Shown here one piece after another: positions 45,111 through 57,195 of a DNA stretch of 64,000 nucleotides (positions are counted from its first letter, which is position 1; each line of letters opens with the position of its first letter). Location: NCBI GenBank assembly GCA_013339895.1, contig JABACO010000002.1, positions 10,046,020-10,110,019 of the forward strand, written 5' to 3'. Origin of the DNA: Ephydatia muelleri (lineage: Eukaryota; Porifera; Demospongiae; Spongillida; Spongillidae). The translations under genes were made by a program, and so were the position numbers. The notes under the pieces were generated by a model. It had not been told where the DNA came from. It saw nothing but the letters and a program-made list of their open reading frames with translations, and did no database searches.

Positions 45111-46430
45111 GTTACTAGTTATCCACATATTGGTCATCGCAAAGAAACTATTATAGTCCTAAACGAAGTACTATACAGAATCCATATGTTCATGTGATTG
45201 TGGACGGTGTGTCGTTATTACATATTGTAGTTTTACCGTCTGTGTACTAGTATCTCGATTCACACAATTTTCATTAACTAAGAAATTAATGTATATGCAA
45301 ATTGAAACAGCAGGTTGTTATTACTTATTGACAATAATAGCATGAATAGAAGCATCAAAGTTTGCTTCTCTGTATGGTCAAATGCGTAATGATATTAAAT
45401 TTGTCTATTTTTTTGCCTTATGGCAAGTTAGTTCTAAGGATAGGCATACAATCCATCGGTTCTCTGAACTATGCTACCTCACATCCACTTTTCTGCAACA
45501 ATGAATATATGGCATCGAGGCAATACACATTTCAACATAGTTGTACTGCAGGAATGGCTTGCTTCCATTTGACACGTAAACATAGACCCCCTTTACTTCT
45601 GAAATAACAATTCCTTGTGCTTGATAATGTTCTTAACAAGCAGACTATGCACAAAGAATACATAGTAATGCAATGGGTTGGGTGCATTCTATGGATGAAG
45701 CCTCTTAGGTCAACCCATTAACATGCAAACATGCACACATCAGTAAAAAAAAGTATGATTCTTGACCACACTGGTACTAAACTCCACCATCCTCCTCCCT
45801 CCACCCCAGCACTCCCTGGGAAACCTTTATTGTACTTTATTGTAATCATTATCTGCACAAGAAAGAATCATCTATTCATATACATGTATATCAGCCAATT
45901 CACTATTTATATACATGTATCTACACTGTTGTTTTGTGTTCACTTTCACCTCAAACTTTTTTCATTGCATTTTCCACTTAAACTCCTGATTCCTCACCAT
46001 TGTCATGCTTTGCATAACTACAATGTACTTATCATTCCTTTACACTGTTTCCTCCACAGATTCGCTGCATGCTATAAACTAATGCTCACTCTTGCTAGCC
46101 ATGAAAATTGATTAATTGAAAGGAATTACATCTTTATGAAGAGATAAAGTTTACGGTTACAAGCAGTTGAGACGCCACTATATGATCATAAATCTCTTTG
46201 CATGCATACTGAATTGATATGCTCGTAGGCAACCGACAGAGTGATACATGTACAGTGCAATAATTATTTAGTCTCTGGTCATGGCCCTACCGGACCCAAT
46301 GGTGCGCTGCTGCTAGTGTGGGCAAGCTTCTGAGAAATGATTTCGCCAGAGGCAATAATTGTATTCTCATTCTCATATTATCTCGTACCTCAATGATGTA
46401 ATCTATATCTAGCTCCGCCCATTTCGTATC
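45110..46430. other. No recognised gene
   Basis: Mostly AT-rich, with small open frames lacking family features. The last 200 bp before 46436 should hold the promoter of the death-domain gene; I see no TATA box at a fitting distance. Confidence 0.35.
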
Positions 46431-46435
46431 TGACA

Positions 46436-46760
46436 ATGGACAGAAAGTTGTCGGTTGGGCACATCGCCAAGATTGCTACTTTTCTTCCGAAGTGGAAGTT
46501 TGTCGGACGAGGGCTTGGACTATCAGAAGTACAACTTGATGACCTCGAGGGTCGTTATCACGATCACGAGGAGAAGCGAGGTGAATTGCTATCAAAGTGG
46601 GTGTCGACAAAGGGGCCGGAAGCAACTTACATGAAGCTGATTGACGTTTTGGAGGAGCTGGAGGAAGCAGATGCGGTTCAGAAAGTGCGTCAACTGCTAG
46701 ATAGTTCACCTGGTTAGTTAATCTGATGCGCTATACCAAGCCGTCTACAAAATACAGCGT

Positions 46761-46812
<52 letters not shown>

Positions 46813-46923
46813 TGTGTGTATTTGTGTGTGTGTCTGTGTGTATGTGTGTGTTTGTGTGTGTGTGTGTCTGTGTGTCAGTGTGTTGCATGTGTGTGTGGGT
46901 GTGGGTGTGTGCTTGTGCGTGTG

Positions 46924-46955
<32 letters not shown>

Positions 46956-47745
46956 TGTATGTATGTATGTATGTGTGATTTGTTCATATTACTCCATTGT
47001 ATATGTACGCGTAAAATGTCTTTTTGGGTCTTGACAGGCTGCAATAGGTTGTACCCACTGCTCATACTATATACGCGTATCCGGACTCTGTATCTATTGC
47101 AGGGGTGCGTGGAGGTGACGTAAGGGGAGATGTGCTGAACAATCATTGTCAGAGACCAGTTGTACCTAGTCATAATCCAACTGGTGAGCTCTAAAAGTAG
47201 GAAACTTGTTATGAAATTGGTGCCATTGATTTTGTGCATTCTCTAAACTTCCCCCGCAGATCAATGGCTGTGCATGCAGGGAAGTTTAGGGAATATAATG
47301 TACTGCACATTACATGTCGGTCATGGAGGAGATGATGTAAGGGGATGGGTGAGCCAATTGGTCAGGGCTGAAGTATAGGGAGACATGCATGTTAGTTAGT
47401 AATTTACCTGCATGTGATACATTCTCTACATTCCCTACAGAGTCTTTGTCCTTGGACAGTCAACCTACATTAGCACTCCTTGAGGACAAAGTAGTAGCTG
47501 AGATCCCCAACAAGTACGAGGCAGTGGGTATTCAACTTGGCCTCAAGTACGCGGAGATCCAAGCACTACGTCCAGCCTGCCCTGGCTTGGAGCCCTGTCG
47601 TCAGGCATACAGGGCAATATTTGATTTGTGGCAGAAAAATGGGTCACCTCCATACACCTGGAGGACAGTCATTAATGTGCTGAACAAGGTTGGTGAGAAG
47701 TCTTTATCTTCTGCAGTGGCTTCCTGGATAGAACTTAGGAAATAA
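46436..47745 (+). CDS. Protein with two death domains (three exons)
   Basis: Exons 46436-46712, 47103-47183 and 47441-47745, all joined in phase 1 (GTTAGT, GTGAGC donors; GCAG and ACAG acceptors), 220 residues. Residues about 5-88 form a death domain (FLPKWKFVGRGLGLSEVQLD, then ...KWVSTKG and IDVLEEL). The 81-nt middle exon gives a 27-residue linker. The last exon forms a second death domain (KYEAVGIQLGLKYAEIQAL, LWQKNGSPPYTW, INVLNKVG). Death domains are six-helix adaptor folds used in apoptosis and innate immune signalling and are greatly expanded in sponges and other non-vertebrates. With no other domain, this looks like a small adaptor bridging two partners. Start chosen at the first ATG with the complete first helix; no signal peptide or membrane segment. 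Stop TAA at 47743; an AATAAA signal lies near 47882. Confidence 0.85.
46765..46972. repeat. (TG)n followed by (ATGT)n microsatellite in intron 1 of the death-domain gene
   Basis: TG-rich with interruptions to about 46925, then ten or more units of 'atgt' to 46972. Open frames over it on both strands are artefacts. Confidence 0.95.
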
Positions 47746-47749
47746 GTTG

Positions 47750-48660
47750 ACATTACATGAATATGTGTCTCACATTGGATTTGACTCTGGCATTTGTGTG
47801 AGTTAACTCAGTGAATGCTGGGTTAATTATCCAACTGTGTATGGTATTATACATTTGTACATTTTTTACATTGATTCTGCACAATAAAAGCCTTGAATGG
47901 ACCACATACATACATGTATGCATTGCTGAGCCCAGTTATTTTGCAATTTATCAGAGAAGTAAAAAAAGGCCACTGTTAGCTCTTTGAACGCCAAGTGCAT
48001 ATATACATGCATGCTCACAAATCATCTGCTTCCCGCCATTCATGTTGTGTGTTGTGTTGTGTTGATCAAAATCACATTGAATACCATTGTAGATGCGTGC
48101 CAGTGCAATACATGACATGTATGTAACCCATGCTAGTACACTGTAGATGCTATATAGTCATACAAATATGTGGTCCCGATGTCAGCACATTTAGTGTGTC
48201 CATTATAACCTGCTGGCACCCTTTGTTGCAACAACCTACAATATGAACTGGCAAAAGGGGGGAGTGAACAGGCATGATATACTACACTGATTTGGGCTAC
48301 GCATTCTTGTTCTGCGAGTATTGAATTGATGCCATTAAAGTGAGGTGAGGTCATCTGAATAATGGGGTTCTTTAGCCAGTGTGACTAAGAAATGTAACTA
48401 GTTCCTAGATGACGTGTAGCAAGCATATGCGTGCATCATAGAATTGTGACTGATCAACACACTTAAATGGCATGCAAGATGTGAATCATGCAGGAATGGC
48501 GTAACAGTTCACGTTACAGTTGTGTGTGCATGCAAGCATCTACACACTTGGCATCCAAAGAGTTAATAACTAATGTACGAGCAGTTATTGTGAATCCTGT
48601 ATTGGAATGGTCTTACAGGCAGCGTCAACAAATGCATGATCATGATAGGGATGCCTTGAG
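47750..48660. other. No recognised gene
   Basis: 3' flank of the death-domain gene (AATAAA near 47882), then unremarkable sequence. Confidence 0.4.
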
Positions 48661-48664
48661 GTGT

Positions 48665-50176
48665 TAGTCTCGTACCCAGACCCTCATTCCAACAGCTGCG
48701 GATGGATTACATCACCGCTGCATAGAAAGTGGGTCTGGCACATAGATCGAACTTTTTTGTTCTGACTTTCCTAGAAAGCCAATCAGATTGCAGTCCATAG
48801 CTGACGTCACTATTGCTATGTTACTTTGAGTGTAACTGCATTCCATAGCAATAATGAGTTTGGGTCGCATTCCAATTAGAGCTCGACTATGGAGCGCTAT
48901 AATCCACCCATCCTAAAGACTTGGCTACACCATATGCAGCTAGTACCTACCCTCCTCAACCCTGGTATTTGCTTTGCTGTTCAATGACCAGCGTCCCGAC
49001 TAATGGTAGTCAGGTCACCTGGTGTGTGGTCAGTGGCACTTTTGCTGGCCCTGTTACACAGAATACTCCTCCTCTTGCCCCCAGTTGTTGCCAAGTCAAT
49101 CAATCAGTCGATTATTCACACCTCACCACGGGCACTACATCAACCCAGACCAACCACTCTATTAGTGACATGCAGCTGCACAGTGGCATTACAAGATAAA
49201 GGTAGCACATACCTTCATTGCATGCATTTTTGTGTGCCAATTCTCAATACATGTAGCAGGTATTAACCCTTCTAGACGAGCCACTCCATCCTGCGTGCCC
49301 TGTGACTGCCACGCATTTCTTGAATGCCTTTATACCACCTTTTGTAGGCATACACCGTGGCATGTAACATTGCCTCCTGTTGGGTGTTTCCTAATTCACC
49401 ACAGCAATCTTTAGATGCACGGTGCATGCACAGAAACACAGCGTTCCCAATGCTCTTGTTTTGTTTGGAGTCCGACATGGATACCACACATCCCACCACT
49501 ATAATTAGTTTTTGACAACAGAACATTTTTGTGACACAAGGATTGCATAATATAATGTCATAATTATGTACATAAATATACATGTAATCCTATGACAATA
49601 TAATTGTAATTTAATAAAGATAAATCCATACATAGAGAGTTATATATCCACAACCTAATTACATTGGCCTTAGACCCTGACCACAGATCTCATTAGGATC
49701 AGGTTTAAACAGCCATAGATGTCAGCTGCTGCCTTTGATTTAGGCACACTGTGGCTTGCAGCAAGAATAGAGGCCAGCCGGGAAAATGTCTCTTGGGAGT
49801 CGCTACCTCAATACCCATATGTTTCCACAGCCAATGTAACACAGGTCCACCCCAACTCAACACACTTTGGGTCATTGGCAATATGTTTGCGGGACTGCTG
49901 CTATCCCAGCTTTCAAACAAGACTCATCAGGGATAGCAAGAGTAGGTGGAAATGTCAAATCCAAAGCTGCGGGCAATCCCCTCTCCCATTTTGCTACCGG
50001 GACATCTACAGGACGTGTATGGCTATGATCGGATGTAAGACCTTAGCCACCTCAACTGTGATGCAAAACTCCACTGAATAAAAATTCGATCTAATATGAC
50101 CACTTTATAGCTTTCAACAAAGCGGTGATGTAATCCATCTGTAGCTATTGGGAATCAGGGTCTGGGTACGAGACTA
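48665..50176. mobile_element. 1.5-kb element with TAGTCTCGTACCC terminal inverted repeats
   Basis: The left end TAGTCTCGTACCCAGACCCT and 'gctgcggatggattacatca' are mirrored at the right end ('agcggtgatgtaatccatct...', 'agggtctgggtacgagacta'). Arms are about 55 bp and diverged. The small palindromic MITE at 53383-53510 has the same ends, so this is probably a longer relative. The interior has no complete transposase; at 49690-50085 it contains a decayed reverse transcriptase C-terminus on the minus strand. No exact target duplication found. Confidence 0.65.
49690..50085 (-). pseudogene. Decayed non-LTR reverse transcriptase C-terminal fragment
   Basis: On the minus strand a patch at about 50030-49900 reads TRPVDVPVAKWERGLPAALDL and one further on matches IYGCLNLILMRS, corresponding to TRPADILIPNWVMGRTAALD and IYGRLNLQLVRA of the 40083-40691 copy. 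The middle is in other frames, so it is broken by several stops and shifts. Confidence 0.5.
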
Positions 50177-50179
50177 TGG

Positions 50180-51920
50180 GGAGTGGCTCTGACAATACAA
50201 TCCATTACTTTATTTAGCACATCAATTAAGCAGACATAGCACATTAAGTACTGCATGTACATGTATATGGCATTCAGCATTGACAAAAAAAGGAGGAGAC
50301 GCCACGTTAATAGTGGCGCAGACCGTGCTCAAACGCCCGGCCGTATAAACGGCGCTTGGATCCAATCGGAAATCACGTGAGCTCAACATCCTCAGAATGG
50401 CGTAGTTTTGTAAGCTCTTAGGATTCTCACCTACACTTGCTGGCTACGTCGTTTTAACGTTGTTATGATGGGCAGATCAAGTACTTCAAAGTACTTGATC
50501 ACGTGCGTTTATTTGTTCTCAAAGCAGAGTTGCATTGTGTTTCAGTTTTTACTGGAGAGTGCATTGATCACTGTTACAAGCTCTGTGAGGCTTTACTTGA
50601 GCTTCAAAGGTGAGCGTGGCTCGAAAGTCGACAGTCAGGGTGAGAGATCATCCCTACTCAATAAGTAGATTTTTGTTATGCTCAAGATTCTGCATTTTGA
50701 GAAAGACTATGGCTGAAGAACAGCTTAGTCCCATTTCACAAACTGCTCACTTCTAGTGTCTTGGTAATACCTGGATATATAACAGAGGCTGAGAAATGGC
50801 ATCTGTACAACTGCTCAGTAAATATCAAGGTTTTAGCATAAAGAGACCATCTTTGCCATCCAAACTGCAGTTGAGATTTTATCAATCAAACTTTGATCGA
50901 TGATGTAAAGATTGTGACGGTGGCTCCTTGATCACAACTCGTGACCACCTCCCGTCCCACCACATTCCAAATATGTACCTAACTGAATACAGTGGAGCAA
51001 TAATGATTTCAGCATGTCATATGATCTTTAATCTGACTAGCTAATCTAATCCAATACATCAATGCAGTTCTCATGCAGTGAGTGTTATGCATATCACATT
51101 CAGCTGCCAAGTGGTTTCGTAAGTTGTCACAGGTACACACCTTGACAATGCACACTGCTTTTGAAAGGAAAGATAATGAGTCTCCAGCTGGAACATTACA
51201 AGGTAGCTGCATCACAGGCGGAAAAAAGGAGTGAGGGGCATTTGTCAGATCCTCTGTTACCTTAATCTTTTTTGCAGGGACCATAGGAAGTTGGTTGTAG
51301 GAGACTCCAAGGGAAAAGTGCATCTTTGGACTGCATCAGAAAGTGTGTGTGTCTGTGTGTGTGTGTGTGCAAGGTGATAGTCGAGGTGAGAAAAATGTCA
51401 CATGACTTTCAGTGCCATGTGTGGTCATTTATGCATGTACATGTATGTGTGGTGTGTTAGTGCTTGTGTGTGCTTTTTTGTGAGCCCACATGAAAAGATA
51501 CAGTATGCATGTTTGTAAATGTGCAGATGACATTTCAGACTTCTAGAATATCCGAAAAGTTGAAATCTTGAAAAAACATGCATTTGGTTGGTTTTTGCGG
51601 AAACGATCCCAAATGGGCTCCTGCGCCACAGCCGCTCAGTGATCCTCTGGATTCCTGCAGCTAAGGAATGTGTGGTCGCATTCTACTGTAAGCAACATGT
51701 TGAGTGGGTGAGTGTAGCCCGTAATCATGTGACAGTGTTCTGTACATGTTAAAATGTATACTTCTCTAGAGGCATCCATAGTGTTATAAGATATCAAATA
51801 GGATCATAAACGTTCATTTTTAAAAAGGAAAGCAGTATTTCTACCACAGCTCTTTGCCTAAAAATTAAGGAATGAATCTATTGAGTTACCATCTGTAATA
51901 AAATACTAGCCGTATATGTT
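50180..51920. other. No recognised gene; short palindromes and a MITE fragment
   Basis: A near-perfect palindrome GATCAAGTACTT-ca-AAGTACTTGATC lies at about 50476-50501, in a GC-richer stretch (50285-50460) that may be a CpG-type promoter. A minus-strand open frame at 51009-51323 reads like protein (KKIKVTEDLTNAPHSFFP) but is unrecognised. At about 51545-51620 there is a fragment of the TGGGATCGTTTCC MITE family ('gcggaaacgatccca'). Confidence 0.4.
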
Positions 51921-52002
51921 TCCATGTGTGTGTTTTATTTTCCCTCTCTTCTGCCACTTTGTGTTGCTCTTCTTGTTTTGATTGTTGACTTTTACCTCTC
52001 TC

Positions 52003-52011
52003 TCTTACTCT

Positions 52012-52092
<81 letters not shown>
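52003..52092. repeat. (TC)n microsatellite
   Basis: About 43 units of TC with one 'ctcc' interruption; polypyrimidine on the + strand. Confidence 0.95.
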
Positions 52093-52096
<4 letters not shown>

Positions 52097-52515
52097 CTTC
52101 AGACGCAGTAGTTACGAGAGTGATGAGGTGAAAAAGCTGAAAATATATTGAAAGTCCGTGTGTGTTTGGACTGTTATGAGAAAGCCACAACTTAAGCCTG
52201 GAGGCTAGAACATCAGGAATAATGTGTTGTTGAGAGTATCTGTGATTCGTTTGTCATTTATTTGTGCTTGTGCCATTTTTATGTCACTTGTGCATAGAAA
52301 AGACTACATTATCTTTAAGCCGCACCTTCTGATGTTGGTGTCTAAGTGAATGCAGATAGAGTTGAACAGACTTACAATGTGCATGTCTCCATCACAATAT
52401 GAATTCTGAATCTGACGTTAACTTCATATCACTAATTTCCGTTACTTCATGAAACAAGTCACATTAGACTCAAATCTCGTGCAGCCATTATGCCCACTTT
52501 AATTGTCTAAGACTC

Positions 52516-52735
52516 TCAGTATTTATCATATAGTGTTATGAAGGTGCATGTAGACAGTCTGGAGGTGATATTGTGTGATAAACTTCCTACTAGCTGTGTA
52601 CTGAAATCAGCTGGCATAAGGAAAACTGCTGCGGCACCCTTGTCCTCTGCATATTGTAGCATGATGTGGTGTGTGGTGAAGGGTGAGGATTGCGTGTTTG
52701 TAATGTACAGGCCATGTGAATACATGTAAGTTGAA
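52516..52735 (-). CDS. Possible exon of an unknown protein
   Basis: The minus-strand patch reads MLQYAEDKGAAAVFLMPADF and continues FSTQLVGSLSHN, coding-like and reminiscent of the A-x-x-GA-x-AV core of protease-associated domains. Nothing else of a gene was found around it. Could be an exon or a fragment related to the 43.4-kb exon. Confidence 0.2.
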
Positions 52736-53382
52736 CACATGATTGTAGCCAACTTTAAAAAACATTTTGAAACAGTTAAAAAAAAAAGTAACATCCAAGC
52801 AAGCTGTGTGTCACTATTTCATTCAATGCAGCTACTCATTCTAGCTTAATGCATCAGATCATTAATTCTAATATTTTATAGTTACCTATTAACATATTGG
52901 GTGCCGGTGCAGTAGAACAATTAATTGACTAAATGGATAGCAGCCCTTTATATAGCCTTGGAATGGTCCTTCATTTTATATTTTACCAGGAAGGCCAATG
53001 AGTATTTTGAATCTGGTTTAAATCCTAGCTTGTTTGTTACATTCTACATTTTACTTAGGGATGCCTAAGAAAATTGGGTAGTGTACTAGGAGTTCTAGGT
53101 GGGCACGTTTCCACACTTCTCCAGTCTCTTTGTCCAGACTAATACCTTCTACACGCGTACATCCCGTACGTTGCACAAATCAGCGGACATGCAGTGGGAT
53201 AGGGTTGGCGCAAGTAATAGTGCCGCCACATTCAATTCGATGCATTCTTCGCTGTACACCATTCCTGAAGGACACCGTCTCGCAGTTGTACAGTAGTAAG
53301 CGATAGCGGGTGAATCCTTGCAGTTATTGGTAGTTTAACTAACCTGTCGATATCTCACCACTTATTGGGCACGGACGTTTGC

Positions 53383-53510
53383 TAGTCTCGTACCCAGACC
53401 CTAGTACGTCACAGCTGCGGATGGATTACATCACCGCTACGCTAGAACAAGCGTAGCGGTGATGTAATCCATCCGCAGCTGTGACGTACTAGGGTCTGGG
53501 CACGAGACTA
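53383..53510. mobile_element. 128-bp palindromic MITE with 9-bp target duplication
   Basis: The left arm TAGTCTCGTACCCAGACCCT... is perfectly mirrored around a 6-bp centre (agaaca) near 53446. GACGTTTGC occurs directly before (53374-53382) and after (53511-53519). The paralogous 1.8-kb copy at 17301 reads 'cacggacgtttgcggctgg' with a single GACGTTTGC and no insert, i.e. the empty site. The duplication may be 7-9 bp because of edge ambiguity. Confidence 0.9.
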
Positions 53511-54262
53511 GACGTTTGCGGCTGGACAAAAAGTCGATAATTAGACAATACCGCAATTTACAAAGAGCCAAAACCAAAAGTAATATCATATCTCATCATA
53601 CTGTTCATGTTTTGCGAACCACAAATCATACTTACTTTGAGACGTTTAAATAGCATCTGCAAATGCTGTAACACATCTGTAAACAAAACCATCGACGCGC
53701 AAGTACAAGCATTATCTGAACCTGCGTCTGCAGGTTCAATATAGAATTGATTGAGGAATGATGAATGTCATTAAAAATTTTAAATCGCGTCGGGAGGGAC
53801 AACGGAGAAACGGATCACTTATCTCGTTGAGCAATCGAACGACAACACCAAGATCTACGTTTTCATGCTAGTTTCATGTCATTAAACTATGCGCTTCTAG
53901 ACAAACAAAGAACCTGCTTCCCGTGCCCATTCCCAAAAAAATTGTTCATAGTCGTCGTCGTCTTCTTCTTCTTCCTTAGGAATGTATAACTCGAGCTACG
54001 AACGGTTTTAAAGAACGACAATAGTACCAATCTCTTCAGAATTTACCGGCACGTTATCCTAGCATGTCATTTGGACACATATCACATCTAGAAAGAAACT
54101 ACAGCGAGAAATACCTTAATGGTTGCAAGTTCTATGGCCATCTAGCAAGTTCTAGCAAGTTCTTAATAAAATGTATAATTTTAGGGAGTATAAATACTCC
54201 AACAGGCACTAAATTTATTTGGTGTTCCTATATCGCAGTTTAGTCGTTACTTACTTTGGCTA

Positions 54263-54815
54263 GTGAAGTTGTTTCCTTCGCGTAATCAAAAGAAGAGATC
54301 TAAGCAACGAGCGGAATACCTCCAAAAACGAGAAGATATTTTATCACAAGAGAACAAGGCTAAAGCCCGAGCGCGCTACAAGGCCGACCCTGAAAAGAAG
54401 AAGGCCTCTGTACGCGACACCTACAAGGCCGACCCAGAAAAGAAGGCCTCTGTACGCGACACCTACAAGGCCGACCCTGAAAAGAAGAAGGGGTCTGTAC
54501 GCGACACCTACAACGCAAATGCTGTAGTCTAAGCGTGCTGCTAAAAGGCAGCGATATCAAGTGAGCGTCGAGGAGAACCGTGCTGCTAAAAGGCAGCGAT
54601 ATCAAGAGGGCGTCGAGGAGAACCGTGCTGCTAAAAATCAGCGATATCAAGAGGGCGTCGAGGAGAACCGTGCTGCTAATAGGCGGATATACAGGGGCAA
54701 TTCAGCTACCATTAAGGCAGCTAAAAGGAGTCGGTATTGGAAGGGTCGTAGAACTACCACTTCCACCCAAAGGTATGTTATAAATAGCATGCTGTATGTA
54801 GCATTTAAAGTCTAA
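54263..54815 (+). CDS. Lys/Arg-rich repeat protein fragment
   Basis: The first part (54263-54532) carries about three copies of YKADPEKKKASVRDT. After a frame change near 54525 the second part (54540-54771) carries about three copies of VEENRAAKRQRYQEG and then AAKRSRYWKGRR. A GTATGT donor-like site follows at 54772. From memory, such highly charged repeats occur at the N-termini of some Helitron-like and other transposon proteins in sponges and cnidarians; no helicase is visible here. One frameshift between the blocks suggests decay. Units of 42-45 bp imply repeat expansion. Confidence 0.4.
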
Positions 54816-55017
54816 GGGCTGCTTTCTTACGTGTCATGCACACATTATAACACATTTCTTGTAAGCTTGCATGCATATTAGATGTACAGTAAGGCTTCCC
54901 AGTTCCCTGGTAAAGGTCAATGTTTGTACAAAAGGTTATTTGTGCATGCATCTGTGTCTGTTACATTGTACATTAGTTATTTGATGTTGAAAGAAAGGAC
55001 TACACGCGTGTGTATAG

Positions 55018-57195
55018 TAGTGATGTACCGATACCGATATCAGGATCGGAATCGGCGCTTTTTTAATTGTATCGGTCAGCATCGGATATCGGTACAATAT
55101 TTATAGTTTACCGATATTTAACGATTCACTAACCATTGACACACCCTCAATCAAAATGGCTGAAGCACATGTTGAAGAGAGTCACGCAGCAGGCCCCAGT
55201 CAAAGTCAACAACAGGGCAATAGTAGTTTGTCTTCTGAACGTAAGAAGAAAAGCGCCATTTGGGCGTTTTATTCTGTAAGTCTAAATGACGCAAGTAAAG
55301 CTGTATGTCACACATGCAACGAGCTGGTATCTCGTGGTGGAAAGTCGCCCAGATCTTTCAATACTACTAACCTTCGCAAGCACTTGGAAGCACACCCTGA
55401 TAAATACAAGGAGTTTTCTACAATGGAAGATGAGAGTTGTAAAGAAAAAGAAAAGTCAAATGGAAATCGGCAGGTAACGTTCTTGATAAACAGAAACCAT
55501 ACTCTATAGATAATCCACGATCAAAGCTACTCTCCCATCGGATTGCTGAAATGATGGCAGTGGATTTACAGCCATTCAGTATTGTAGATGATCCTGGTTT
55601 TTGCCGATTAATGAAAGCTGCTGAACCTAGGTATGTGATCCCCAGTAGGAAGTACTTTTCTGAAGTACTTATTCCTGAAATTCATTCAAAGGTTACTCAC
55701 CTAGTCTCTCAATTGCTTAAATGTACTAGTTATGTTAGTGTTACCACTGACATATGGTCCAGTGATAATTCTCATCATTCTTTTATGAGTCTAGTAGCAC
55801 ACTTCATACTTACCAATAGTTTTGAAAAGAAATCTGTGATGTTAAGTTGTTGGAAGTTTGATGAATCCCATACTGCTGAAAATATATCAGCTAGTATCTT
55901 ATCTCATATTCAGTCTTGGGATGTAGAAGAGAAATTAGTTTGTGTCGTAAGGGACAATGCATCCAATATGGTGGCTGGCATGAGAGTAGCTGAACTTCCT
56001 TCCTTACCTTGTCTTGCACACACTCTGCAATTAATCATTATGGATGGAATTTTTCAACAACCCTCCGTACAGCAACTGCTAACATCAGCAAGATCAATAG
56101 TTGGGTTTTACAATCGTTCTAACACTGCGTTTCATACCTTAAAACAAATCCAAAACCGGCTAGGCCTTCCTCAGCACATTCCTATTCAAGATGTATCAAC
56201 TCGTTGGAACAGTTCATTTTACATGCTGCAACGACTTCTGGAACAAAAAAGAGCAATAACTGTTGCAGGCACAGAATGTACATCTGTTCCAACAGAAATA
56301 AGAGCACAACAATGGACTTTAGCTGAAAAAGTAGTTCAGCTACTAGTTGTATTTGAGGAAGCAACTCGTGAAGCAAGTGGAGATTATGCAAGCTGTGCTA
56401 TTATTATACCTATCATTAATACTTTGAAATTAGCACTATTGACAGATGAGGAAGATCAAGGAATAATGGCAATGAAAAGAGCAATGATGAAGTCATTAGA
56501 AGACAGATACGGCAAGGTTGAAGAAAATCCCTTGTGTGCTATAGCAACAGTTCTAGACCCTAGATTCAAACTGAGAGTTTTTTCATCAGGTGGAAGAGCT
56601 GCTAATGCTAGAATGCTTGTCACTATAGAGTGTGAGAAAGTTATATCAAGTATATATGATTCAGAAAAGGAACCGCCTGCAAAACGTTCCAGAACTGAGT
56701 CTGATAAACCACCATCTTCTCTTTGGAGCTTTTTTGATGACATGATTGAGAAACCATCAAATCCTACAAATGGTGTTGAAGAAAATGTTTCAGGGTACAC
56801 AGCTGAGGTCATGGTGGAGATGTACTTAAAAGAGCCAATACAGGATCGTCATATTGACCCTTTGATCTATTGGAAAACTAAGCAAGTATTGTGGAAAGGG
56901 TTGGCTGTAATGGCAAGTAAATACCTTTCTATCCCACCCTCCTCAGCCTCTTCTGAGCGATTATTTAGCAGTGCAGGTGACATTATCTCCAAAGAACGGA
57001 ATCGATTAGGAACAGAAAAGGCAGAAATGTTACTTTTTCTGAAACATAATTTACCTGTATTTGATTATAAATATTAAAATTACATTTTGCAAAAACTTAT
57101 AATGATATCGGTATCGGCAATGTTAATGGCATTATTACCACAAATATCGGTATGTAAGTATCGGACTGACATAAAAGTGTATCGGTACATCACTA
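55018..57195 (+). mobile_element. hAT DNA transposon, nearly complete
   Basis: The target duplication GTGTATAG (8 bp) flanks at 55010-55017 and 57196-57203. Terminal inverted repeats begin TAGTGATGTACCGATAC on both sides, followed by subterminal 'atcggtatcgg'-type motifs. Inside is one transposase on the + strand with a single frame change. The 2,178-bp element sits inside the 5.1-kb insertion. Clean ends and near-intact gene indicate recent activity. Confidence 0.92.
55156..57077 (+). CDS. hAT transposase with BED zinc finger (one frameshift)
   Basis: The N-terminal frame 55156-55509 carries a BED finger: SAIWAFYSVS, then C-x2-C in VCHTCNELV and H-x4-H in LRKHLEAH. The main frame, open from before 55551, runs to 57077: EMMAVDLQPFSIVDDPGF, the catalytic region with TTDIWSSDN, CVVRDNASNM, and a C-terminal dimerisation segment (SSASSERLFSSAGDI, LLFLKHNLPVF). 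The two frames overlap, and a one-base loss near 55475-55480 would account for the shift; a spliced solution looks unlikely. Total about 635 residues, normal for ZBED/hAT transposases. It catalyses cut-and-paste transposition with 8-bp duplications. Confidence 0.9.
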
